Of a DNA stretch of 5,764 nucleotides, positions 1-5,272 are shown piece by piece. The notes under the pieces are model-generated. The model was not told where the DNA came from, did not search any database, and saw only the letters and a list, made by a program, of their open reading frames with translations. The position numbers were made by a program, and so were the translations under genes. Location: the NCBI GenBank assembly GCA_023424275.1, contig JAFAED010000171.1, forward strand, positions 1 through 5,764, given 5' to 3'. Positions within the stretch are counted from its first letter, which is position 1. The number at the start of each line of letters is the position of its first letter. Source of the stretch: Pseudomonadota bacterium. GTDB lineage: Bacteria > Pseudomonadota > Alphaproteobacteria > Sphingomonadales > Sphingomonadaceae.

Positions 1-123
1 TTGTCCCCGCCGCTCTCTCAGCAGGATGGGCGCATCGACTGCGTGCGTCCATTGATACTTTGGTGTCGGTGTGATCCTAAAATGACGCAGCGCAGAGCTG
101 CGGGGGCCACGAATGGCGGACGC

Positions 124-139
124 CGCGCCGTCAGGCGCG
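124..139. repeat. 6-bp perfect inverted repeat, 4-base loop
   Basis: CGCGCC (124-129) and GGCGCG (134-139) are perfect reverse complements around the loop GTCA. A strong RNA hairpin is possible. No T-run follows on either strand, so it is not a standard intrinsic terminator. It could be the terminator of an upstream gene, an operator half, or chance in GC-rich DNA. Confidence 0.4.
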
Positions 140-200
140 ATGGGCTGATACCATCGTGCAATGGTGCCCAGCGATGTCAGCACAAAAATATACCGGGTCG

Positions 201-213
201 CCCGCCACGCGGG
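201..213. repeat. 5-bp inverted repeat just upstream of the hydrolase ribosome binding site
   Basis: CCCGC (201-205) pairs perfectly with GCGGG (209-213) around a 3-base loop. It ends 5 bases before the Shine-Dalgarno sequence at 219-223, so in mRNA it would sit beside the translation start without masking it. The stem is short and a regulatory role is only a possibility. Confidence 0.3.
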
Positions 214-218
214 TCAAC

Positions 219-223
219 AGGAG
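219..223 (+). promoter_or_regulatory. Shine-Dalgarno AGGAG deciding the hydrolase start
   Basis: AGGAG lies 8 bases before the ATG at 232. It is the only good ribosome binding site in the long open frame and places the start directly before the twin-arginine signal peptide. Confidence 0.8.
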
Positions 224-231
224 TTTTGATC

Positions 232-1551
232 ATGCGCAACACCGGCCCGTCGTCACGCCGTGAATTCATCGCCAGCAGTGCTGCGGCCGCGACAGCTGCG
301 GCTCTGCTGACCGCCCCGGACAAAGCAGGTGCGTTCGCGGCGATCGAGACAGGGTCGTCCGGAGGCGGCGATCCCGCGATACGGCCGTTTCGCATTCACG
401 TGCCCGAGAACATCCTCGCCGATCTGCGCCGCCGGATCAAGGAGACGCGCTGGCCCGAGAAGGAAACCGTCGCAGACCGGAGCCAGGGCGCACAGCTCGG
501 GAAGATCCGCGCGCTCGTCCAGCATTGGGCGGACGGCTATGACTGGCGCAAGTCGGAGGCGCGCCTCAACGCGCTGCCGCAGTTCATCACGACGATCGAC
601 GGGCTCGACATCCAGTTTATCCATGTGCGCTCGAAGCACGAGAATGCGCTGCCGCTGGTCATGACGCACGGCTGGCCGGGGTCGCCGTTCGAGCTGCTCA
701 AGGTGATCGAGCCGCTCACCGATCCCACCGCGCATGGCGGGACGGCGAACGATGCGTTCCATCTCGTGATCCCGACCTATCCGGGTTACGGATTTTCCGC
801 GAAGCCGGCCGACCCGAGCTGGGGGCCGGACCGTGTGGCGCGGGCCTGGCATCAACTGATGCTGCGGCTGAACTATCCGCGCTACGTATCGCAGGGCGGA
901 GACTGGGGCGCGATCATCTCGGAAGTTCTTGCGGTGCAGGCGCCCGACGGGCTGCTTGGCATTCACGTCAATATGCCCGGCACCATGTCGCCCGACGTGC
1001 TGAAGATGGTGCGCAATTTCGAGCCGGTCCCTGAAAGTTTCTCCGCGGAAGAAAAGCGCGCCTATGCCGGCCTCTTGCGTTTCTACAAATCGGGCTTCGG
1101 CTACGCCGACATCATGAACACGCGTCCGCAGACGATCGGTTACGCGCTCGCGGATTCGCCCGTCGCGATGGCGGCTTATTATTACGACAAGATCGCCGAC
1201 TGGACCGATAGCGGCGGCGAACCCGAACGCGTCGTGACGCTCGACGAAATGCTCGACAATATCACGCTGTACTGGGCGACGAATACCGGCGCCTCCTCGT
1301 CGCGATCCTATTGGGATGCGGCGCAGGGCGGCGGGGGGCCCTTCAATGCCTTCGACATTGCGACGGTGCCTGTCGCGGTGACCATATTCCCCGGCGAAAT
1401 CTATCAGGCGCCGCGAAGCTGGGGCGAGAAGTGCTTCCGCAACCTCATCTACTGGAACGAGGCACCGAAGGGCGGGCATTTCGCGGCGTGGGAACAGCCC
1501 GAGATTTTCGCGCGCGAGATCCGGGCAGCGTTCCGGTCGCTGCGCGGTTGA
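232..1551 (+). CDS. Tat-exported epoxide hydrolase, microsomal (EPHX1-like) alpha/beta-hydrolase type
   Basis: 439 aa. It probably hydrolyses epoxides to vicinal diols through a covalent ester intermediate. Residues 1 to about 36 form a twin-arginine signal (SRREFI with R9-R10, then an Ala/Leu-rich stretch and an AGAFA-like cleavage region), so the enzyme is likely exported folded to the periplasm. An epoxide hydrolase N-terminal (EHN) domain spans about 50-155 and the alpha/beta-hydrolase core follows. Visible active-site elements are the oxyanion motif HGWPGS (146-151), nucleophile D224 in GGDWGA, lid tyrosines Y291 (GYADI) and Y360 (SSRSYW), acid E389 (FPGEIY) and base H416 (GGHFAAWEQP). 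Together these match the EPHX1 set Asp226/Tyr299/Tyr374/Glu404/His431. The start is chosen from the AGGAG at 219-223. The usual His two residues after the first lid Tyr is Asp293 here. The LysR gene follows after 68 bases. The family is near certain; substrate is unknown and export is inferred from the signal. Confidence 0.93.
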   Translation: MRNTGPSSRREFIASSAAAATAAALLTAPDKAGAFAAIETGSSGGGDPAIRPFRIHVPENILADLRRRIKETRWPEKETVADRSQGAQLGKIRALVQHWADGYDWRKSEARLNALPQFITTIDGLDIQFIHVRSKHENALPLVMTHGWPGSPFELLKVIEPLTDPTAHGGTANDAFHLVIPTYPGYGFSAKPADPSWGPDRVARAWHQLMLRLNYPRYVSQGGDWGAIISEVLAVQAPDGLLGIHVNMPGTMSPDVLKMVRNFEPVPESFSAEEKRAYAGLLRFYKSGFGYADIMNTRPQTIGYALADSPVAMAAYYYDKIADWTDSGGEPERVVTLDEMLDNITLYWATNTGASSSRSYWDAAQGGGGPFNAFDIATVPVAVTIFPGEIYQAPRSWGEKCFRNLIYWNEAPKGGHFAAWEQPEIFAREIRAAFRSLRG

Positions 1552-1559
1552 GCGAAACT

Positions 1560-1578
1560 CGACCGGTTCGCCCGGTTG
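1560..1578. repeat. Inverted repeat between hydrolase and LysR genes (possible weak terminator)
   Basis: ACCGG (1562-1566) and CCGGT (1572-1576) are perfect complements around a 5-base loop. The RNA stem can extend to 1560/1578 with a G-U wobble at 1561/1577. It lies 8 bases past the hydrolase stop. No T-run follows, so it is at best a weak or Rho-dependent terminator; read-through into the LysR gene is plausible. Confidence 0.3.
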
Positions 1579-1619
1579 GCCTAGCATGATCCCCGACACT
1601 CCAATCTTGCGGGCGGACC

Positions 1620-2540
1620 ATGGATCGCATCGATTTGATGAATATCTTTGTCACCGCGGTCGACGAGGGCAGCCTCGTCGGCGCGGCGCGGCGCTTGCGC
1701 CGTTCGCCGACCGCTGTCAGCCGCGCAATCGCGTCACTCGAGGCGCATCTCGGCATCGAACTGCTTCACCGCACGACGCGCAGCATCAGGCTCAGCGAAG
1801 CAGGGCAGCGTTATGCCGCAGCGTGCCGGCGCATTCTGGCCGAGCTGGAGGAAGCCGACCTGCTGGCGGGCGGAGAACGTTCGGCGCCGCGCGGCATATT
1901 GACGCTGTCGGCGCCGCCGATCAGCGGCGAGGAGGTGCTGCGGCCGATCCTCGACGAATTTCTCGAAGCCTATCCGCTGGTGTCGGCGCGTCTGTTGCTG
2001 GTCGACCGCTCGGTGCATCTGGTGGACGAGGGCGTGGATGTCGCGTTGCGCGTCGGCCAGCTTCCCGACTCGTCGCTCGTCGCAACGCGCGTTGGCGACG
2101 GGGTGCGGCGCGTGATCGTCGCATCGCCGCGTTATCTGCGCGAGCATCCGCCGATCGAGGAGCCTGCCGATATCGCAGGACATCAGATCGTATCGCTGAC
2201 CCACTTCGGGATCGAGGCGTGGGCCTTCGGCAGCGGACCGGCGGCGCGCACCGTTCATTTTACGCCGCGACTGGTCGTGAACACGGTGCGCGCGGCGGTC
2301 GGATCGGCGGTCGCCCGGCGCGGGCTGACGCGTGTCTATTCCTACCATGTCGCGCGCGAGGTGAAGGAGGGCCTGCTCGCGATCGTCCTGCCCGAAGCCG
2401 AACCGGCACCGCAGCCGGTGCACCTGCTGGCGCCTGCCGGACGAATGGCGGTGCCCAAGGTTCGCGCCTTCGTCGATTTCGCGACCCCGCGCCTGCGCGC
2501 CGCCTTCGCACGGCTCGCGATCGACGCGCGCGAACTCTAG
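1620..2540 (+). CDS. LysR-family transcriptional regulator
   Basis: 306 aa, the normal length for the family. Residues 1-62 form the winged helix-turn-helix: the start MDRIDLMNIFV, recognition segment S29-PTAVSRAIASLE-41, then LGIELLHRTTRSIRLSEAG. A linker helix runs to about 88 and the periplasmic-binding-protein-like effector domain fills about 90-300 (VHLVDEGVDVALRVG, SPRYLREHP). It belongs to the broad group resembling AaeR/CrgA/DsdC-like LysR proteins and should bind DNA as a tetramer and respond to a small metabolite. The ATG at 1620 has only a weak purine-rich site (about 1611-1616) but matches the family N-terminus; Met7 (1638) is a less likely start. It sits between the hydrolase gene and the SDR operon, all on one strand, so it may control either or both and may autoregulate. 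The effector is unknown. Confidence 0.95.
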   Translation: MDRIDLMNIFVTAVDEGSLVGAARRLRRSPTAVSRAIASLEAHLGIELLHRTTRSIRLSEAGQRYAAACRRILAELEEADLLAGGERSAPRGILTLSAPPISGEEVLRPILDEFLEAYPLVSARLLLVDRSVHLVDEGVDVALRVGQLPDSSLVATRVGDGVRRVIVASPRYLREHPPIEEPADIAGHQIVSLTHFGIEAWAFGSGPAARTVHFTPRLVVNTVRAAVGSAVARRGLTRVYSYHVAREVKEGLLAIVLPEAEPAPQPVHLLAPAGRMAVPKVRAFVDFATPRLRAAFARLAIDAREL

Positions 2541-2558
2541 CGCGGCAATTATCCCGAT

Positions 2559-2570
2559 ATTCGGCAGAAT
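2559..2570. repeat. Palindrome ATTC-N4-GAAT overlapping a second inverted repeat
   Basis: ATTC (2559-2562) and GAAT (2567-2570) are perfect reverse complements spaced by GGCA. The site shares bases with the larger inverted repeat at 2562-2578. It resembles a short regulator half-site pair and lies 19 bases past the LysR stop. Confidence 0.4.
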
Positions 2571-2578
2571 GTCTGCCG
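2562..2578. repeat. Perfect 7-bp inverted repeat CGGCAGA-ATG-TCTGCCG
   Basis: Two perfect 7-base arms surround a 3-base spacer, centred on 2570. It may be an operator dyad for the LysR protein or another regulator. As RNA it could form a hairpin after the LysR gene, but the 3-base loop and the lack of a following T-run argue against an intrinsic terminator. Confidence 0.55.
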
Positions 2579-2586
2579 CCGAAGAT

Positions 2587-2595
2587 CGATTATCG
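2587..2595. repeat. Small palindrome CGAT-T-ATCG
   Basis: A 4-bp inverted repeat around one T, containing the second ATTATC copy. It is short enough to be chance, and is recorded because it falls in the same candidate operator region as the two larger dyads. Confidence 0.25.
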
Positions 2596-2694
2596 CGGCG
2601 CGCTGCCTGACCTACATTGCTCCTGTCGGCGCATAGCGCGCCACACGGGCGATACTTTCTCGACCCGTCGTCACTCAAGCAAAGGTCCTACATC

Positions 2695-3405
2695 ATGAGC
2701 AATGCACAGAAAGTCGCCGTCATCACCGGCGCATCGCAGGGTATCGGCGCCGCACTCGTCGACGCCTATCTCGACCGCGGCTACCGCGTCGTCGCTACCT
2801 CGCGGTCGATCAAGCCGTCGAGCAATCCCGACGTGCTGACGATCGCCGGCGACATTGGCGACCCCGAAACCGGCCCGCGCGTCATCGCCGCCGCGCTCGA
2901 ACACTTCGGCCGCGTCGACACGCTGGTCAACAACGCCGGCATCTTCGTCGCGAGCCCTTTCACCGGCTATAGCGCCGATCAATATGCCAGCGTCGTATCG
3001 ACGAATCTCAACGGCTTCTTCTACATCACGCAGGCCGCGGTCGCGGCGATGGAAGCGGCCGGGCGCGGGCATGTCGTGAGCATCACGACCAGCCTCGTCG
3101 ATCATGCCAATTCGAATGTCCCGTCGGTGCTCGCTTCGCTGTCGAAGGGGGGCATCAACGCGGCGACGAAGAGCCTCGCGATCGAATATGCCAAGCGCGG
3201 CGTCCGCGTGAACGCCGTGTCGCCGGGCATCATCAAGACCCCGATGCACGCGGCCGAGACGCACGAGTTCCTGTCGGCGCTGCACCCGGTCGGCCATATG
3301 GGCGAGACGTCGGACATCGTCGATGCCGTCCTCTTCCTCGAAAACGCGCCCTTCGTGACGGGCGAGATCCTGCACGTCGACGGCGGCCAGTCGGCCGGCC
3401 ATTGA
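2695..3405 (+). CDS. Short-chain dehydrogenase/reductase (SDR) lacking the catalytic tyrosine
   Basis: 236 aa, a full-length classical SDR Rossmann protein. The nucleotide-binding motif TGASQGIG is at 11-18, R37 after the second strand suggests NADP(H) preference, NNAG is at 79-82, N104 lies in TNLNGFF, and the C-terminus has FVTGEILHVDGG. The active-site segment is odd: the usual YxxxK reads A147-S-L-S-K151, so the Lys is kept but the proton-donor Tyr is Ala. S133 is the likely catalytic Ser position. The surrounding sequence (SVLASLSKGGINAATKSLA, RVNAVSPGIIKTPM) is otherwise well ordered, and I recall related proteins with the same ASLxKGG segment, so this looks like a subfamily trait and not decay. 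Activity may therefore be atypical, or rely on another residue. The start at 2695 follows AAAGG at 2681-2685. It is the first gene of the tautomerase/flavoenzyme/DUF3237 run; substrate is unknown. Confidence 0.92.
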   Translation: MSNAQKVAVITGASQGIGAALVDAYLDRGYRVVATSRSIKPSSNPDVLTIAGDIGDPETGPRVIAAALEHFGRVDTLVNNAGIFVASPFTGYSADQYASVVSTNLNGFFYITQAAVAAMEAAGRGHVVSITTSLVDHANSNVPSVLASLSKGGINAATKSLAIEYAKRGVRVNAVSPGIIKTPMHAAETHEFLSALHPVGHMGETSDIVDAVLFLENAPFVTGEILHVDGGQSAGH

Positions 3406-3416
3406 TCCGATCGGTC

Positions 3417-3422
3417 AGGGAG
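3417..3422 (+). promoter_or_regulatory. Shine-Dalgarno AGGGAG of the tautomerase gene
   Basis: AGGGAG sits 7 bases before the ATG at 3430, giving the small protein a strong initiation site and confirming that the N-terminus is Met-Pro. Confidence 0.75.
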
Positions 3423-3429
3423 ATAAACC

Positions 3430-3666
3430 ATGCCCATCGTGACTGTTCAACTGACCCGTGAAGGCACCGAGCCAGGTGTCGATCATGTAACCCCCGAACA
3501 GAAAGCCGCGATCTACAAGGGGATGAGCCAGGTTCTGCTCGACGTGCTCGGAAAGCCGTTCGACTGGACCTGGGTCATCTTCCAGGAGGTCGAGATGGAA
3601 GATTGGGGCTGGGGCGGCATGCCCGTCGCAGAGTATCGCAAGAAGCTCGCGGCGGCCTCGGGCTGA
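3430..3666 (+). CDS. 4-oxalocrotonate tautomerase-family protein
   Basis: 78 aa. The start [12 protein letters not shown] gives an N-terminal proline after Met removal, the general base of the tautomerase superfamily, which performs keto-enol proton transfers and sometimes hydrolytic dehalogenation or decarboxylation. R10 is near the 4-OT Arg11 position. The C-terminal segment [13 protein letters not shown] matches the family's glycine-rich beta-hairpin region (FGIGG in 4-OT). It differs from classical 4-OT (about 62 aa) by an insertion of about seven residues after REGT (13-20) and a C-terminal extension, and the 4-OT Arg39 position appears to be W48. It should form a small oligomer in the cytoplasm. 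The gaps of 24 bases to the SDR gene and 23 to the flavoenzyme gene indicate one operon. The family is certain; the exact reaction is not, so a 2-hydroxymuconate tautomerase (xylH-like) name would be overreach. Confidence 0.9.
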   Translation: MPIVTVQLTREGTEPGVDHVTPEQKAAIYKGMSQVLLDVLGKPFDWTWVIFQEVEMEDWGWGGMPVAEYRKKLAAASG

Positions 3667-3689
3667 ACCGCCAGATTTTGGAGAAGATG

Positions 3690-4769
3690 ATGAACACCCG
3701 CCATCTTACCAGCTTGCTCGGCATCGAATTGCCGATCATCCAGGCACCGATGGCGGGTGTCTCTTCGCCTGCCATGGCCGCCGCCGTCAGCAATGCGGGC
3801 GCGCTCGGCTCGATCGGGGTCGGCGCGACCGATGCCGAGGGAGCGCGCGCGATGATTGCCGCGGTCCGCGAGCGAAGTGCGAGGCCCTTCAGCGTCAATC
3901 TCTTCTGCCACGCGCCCGCCGTCGCCGATGCGGCGATCGAAGCCGCGTGGATTGCCCGCCTCGCGCCGCTGTTCGCCGAGTTCGGCGTGGATGCGCCAGA
4001 CGTGCTGGGCGAAATCTATCGCAGCTTCGTCGCCGACGAAGCGATGCTGCAAATGCTTCTGGGCGAGCGGCCGGCAGTCGTCAGTTTTCATTTCGGCCTG
4101 CCTCCCGAACCCGCGATCCGGGCACTGCGCGACGCCGGCATCCTGTTGCTCGCATCCGCGACCAACCTTGCCGAAGCGCGGATCGCGGCGGCCGCCGGGG
4201 TCGATGCCGTCGTTGCGCAGGGATGGGAGGCTGGCGGGCATCGCGGGGTTTTCGATCCCGACGCGCCCGACGACCGCCTCGGCACGATGGCGCTCACGCG
4301 GCTGCTCATCGATGTGATCGACCTGCCGGTCATCGCGGCCGGCGGTATCATGGATGGTGCGGGCGTTGCCGCCGCGCTGGACCTGGGCGCTGCGGCGACG
4401 CAGCTCGGCACCGCCTTTATCGCCTGCGACGAAAGTTTGGCCGATGCCGGCTATCGCGCCGCGCTGGCGAGCGACGCCGCCCTGCATACCCAAATGGTGC
4501 GGGCCGTGTCGGGGCGCCCGGCGCGCATATTGGCGAACCGGTTCGCCGCGCTCGATGGCGAGGTTTCGGCGGCGCAAATCCCGGCCTATCCGATCGCCTA
4601 TGACCTTGGCAAAGCGCTGCACGCCGCGGCCAAGTCGCGAGGCGAATATGGATTTGGCGCGCAGTGGGCGGGGCAGGGGGCGCCGATGGCGCGCGCCATG
4701 CCCGCCGCGGACCTCATCGCAACGCTGGCCGCCGAATTGAAGATTGCAATGGAGCAGGATCATGGATGA
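3690..4769 (+). CDS. Nitronate monooxygenase / 2-nitropropane dioxygenase-like FMN flavoprotein
   Basis: 359 aa, a TIM-barrel flavoprotein of the NMO family, usual length. Visible elements are [10 protein letters not shown] near the N-terminus (Q18-APM-21, FMN contact), SVNLFCH, HFGLP (134-138), the signature EAGGHRG with H184, the phosphate-binding AAGGIMDG (216-223) and TQLGTAF (237-243). Known members oxidise alkyl nitronates such as propionate-3-nitronate with O2; related proteins with the same fold are NADH:quinone reductases (PA1024 of Pseudomonas) or enoyl-ACP reductase (FabK), so function is not fixed by family alone. H184 and the HFGLP motif favour the NMO side. ATG codons at 3687 and 3690 are adjacent; 3690 is preferred because GGAG (3680-3683) is then 6 bases away. 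Its last 8 bases overlap the DUF3237 gene. The tautomerase gene lies 23 bases upstream, a pairing that could fit nitroalkane/nitronate or enol chemistry (inference). Confidence 0.9.
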   Translation: MNTRHLTSLLGIELPIIQAPMAGVSSPAMAAAVSNAGALGSIGVGATDAEGARAMIAAVRERSARPFSVNLFCHAPAVADAAIEAAWIARLAPLFAEFGVDAPDVLGEIYRSFVADEAMLQMLLGERPAVVSFHFGLPPEPAIRALRDAGILLLASATNLAEARIAAAAGVDAVVAQGWEAGGHRGVFDPDAPDDRLGTMALTRLLIDVIDLPVIAAGGIMDGAGVAAALDLGAAATQLGTAFIACDESLADAGYRAALASDAALHTQMVRAVSGRPARILANRFAALDGEVSAAQIPAYPIAYDLGKALHAAAKSRGEYGFGAQWAGQGAPMARAMPAADLIATLAAELKIAMEQDHG

Positions 4770-5250
4770 TTTCGGCCAAGCCTTTGCCGCGCTCGGCGAC
4801 CTGCGCTGGCGCCCGCTGTTCGTGATGAAGGTCGGCGTCGACCATATCCATGCAATCGGCGGACCAGCCGGAATCGACCGGCGCGTCGGCGAGATGGTCG
4901 CAGGGCGATTTGCGGGCGAGCGCCTGTCGGGCGATGTCCTGACCGGCGGTGCCGACTGGCAGATCGTGCGGGCCGACGGTGCGGTGCTGCTCGACGCGCG
5001 CGTCGTGCTGCGCACCGACGACGGCGCCGGGATCGCGATGGACTATACGGGCATCCGAACCGGCCCCGCCGATGTCATCGCGCGGCTGGGACGCGGCGAG
5101 CCGGTCGATCCGGCGGACTATTATTTCCGTATCGCGCCCCGCTTTTCGACGTCCGATGCGCGCTACGAATGGCTCAACCGCATCATGGCGGTCGGCATCG
5201 GTCACCGGCTGCCTGAGGGGCCGGTCTACAGCGTCTTCGAGATTGCCTGA
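4762..5250 (+). CDS. DUF3237 (UPF0311) family protein, function unknown
   Basis: 162 aa. The features of the DUF3237 family are seen: an N-terminal strand [13 protein letters not shown] (14-26), [27 protein letters not shown] (57-73), [18 protein letters not shown] (80-97), a Pro/Tyr-rich segment [13 protein letters not shown], and the C-terminal [15 protein letters not shown] with a final VYSVFEIA strand. The family forms a beta-barrel-like fold; I know of no established biochemical role. No signal peptide or membrane segment is seen, so it is probably cytoplasmic. The ATG at 4762 is chosen over the in-frame TTG at 4744 because GGAG (4751-4754) lies 7 bases before it. It overlaps the flavoenzyme gene by 8 bases, so the two are probably translationally coupled, and it ends the operon. 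Its position suggests a role tied to the same substrate as the flavoenzyme, SDR or tautomerase. Confidence 0.88.
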   Translation: MDDFGQAFAALGDLRWRPLFVMKVGVDHIHAIGGPAGIDRRVGEMVAGRFAGERLSGDVLTGGADWQIVRADGAVLLDARVVLRTDDGAGIAMDYTGIRTGPADVIARLGRGEPVDPADYYFRIAPRFSTSDARYEWLNRIMAVGIGHRLPEGPVYSVFEIA

Positions 5251-5257
5251 GCGCAGC

Positions 5258-5272
5258 GCGGGCTATCCCCGC
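5258..5272. terminator. Possible weak bidirectional terminator hairpin at the convergent gene ends
   Basis: GCGGG (5258-5262) and CCCGC (5268-5272) are perfect complements around a 5-base loop, placed exactly at the junction of the DUF3237 gene and the convergent msrB gene and covering the msrB stop codon (5263-5265). No T-run follows on either strand. Only position and stem support it. Confidence 0.3.

Larger units (their letters stand above)
1..231. other. 5' leader/intergenic region upstream of epoxide hydrolase gene
   Basis: No gene is supported here. The hydrolase reading frame stays open back to base 1, but the translation is low-complexity and Arg/Cys-rich with no family resemblance, and a good ribosome binding site plus a Tat signal peptide fix the true start at 232. 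The stretch is less GC-rich than the genes in places (around 52-84 and 181-195). A loose -35-like TTGATA lies at 52-57 but no convincing -10 follows at the right spacing, so no promoter is called. Two perfect small inverted repeats (124-139 and 201-213) are listed separately. The upstream neighbour is outside the window. Confidence 0.5.
2541..2694 (+). promoter_or_regulatory. Intergenic region, likely promoter/operator of the SDR operon
   Basis: This is the longest gap within the gene run (154 bases), lying between the regulator gene and the first gene of the four-gene set. Its first part (2547-2595) is AT-richer and holds nested palindromes plus two copies of ATTATC (2548-2553 and 2589-2594) about 41 bases apart that flank the palindromes. 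This layout fits a LysR-type operator region. No convincing -35/-10 pair could be picked; the AAAGG at 2681-2685 is the probable ribosome binding site for the SDR start at 2695. A promoter here is inferred from position and repeats. Confidence 0.5.

Noticed and set aside
52..81. Sigma-70-like promoter with TTGATA at 52-57.
   Set aside because: No hexamer resembling TATAAT occurs 16-18 bases downstream; the match is too weak to call.
1..231. Starting the epoxide hydrolase at the TTG at position 1 (516 aa).
   Set aside because: The extra 77 residues look non-coding, and AGGAG at 219-223 followed by ATG and a Tat signal peptide fits a start at 232 far better.
253..1599. 448-aa open frame on the minus strand opposite the hydrolase gene.
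   Set aside because: It is Arg/His-rich with no recognisable motifs and is a typical GC-rich shadow of the well-supported plus-strand gene.
2628..2639. GCGC-ATA-GCGC repeat before the SDR gene as an operator.
   Set aside because: Four-base GC arms are expected by chance in DNA of this composition.
1586..2698. 370-aa plus-strand frame overlapping the LysR gene.
   Set aside because: The Arg/Ala/Gly-rich translation is the +1 shadow of the LysR gene, whose full helix-turn-helix and effector domain are intact in the other frame.
3603..3689. Upstream start at 3603 for the flavoenzyme gene.
   Set aside because: It would overlap the tautomerase gene by 64 bases and add an unrelated Arg-rich stretch; GGAG at 3680-3683 with ATG at 3690 and the family N-terminus support the shorter form.
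3513..5015. 500-aa open frame on the minus strand opposite the tautomerase, flavoenzyme and DUF3237 genes.
   Set aside because: It crosses three recognised genes, shows no family features and is low-complexity Arg-rich sequence.
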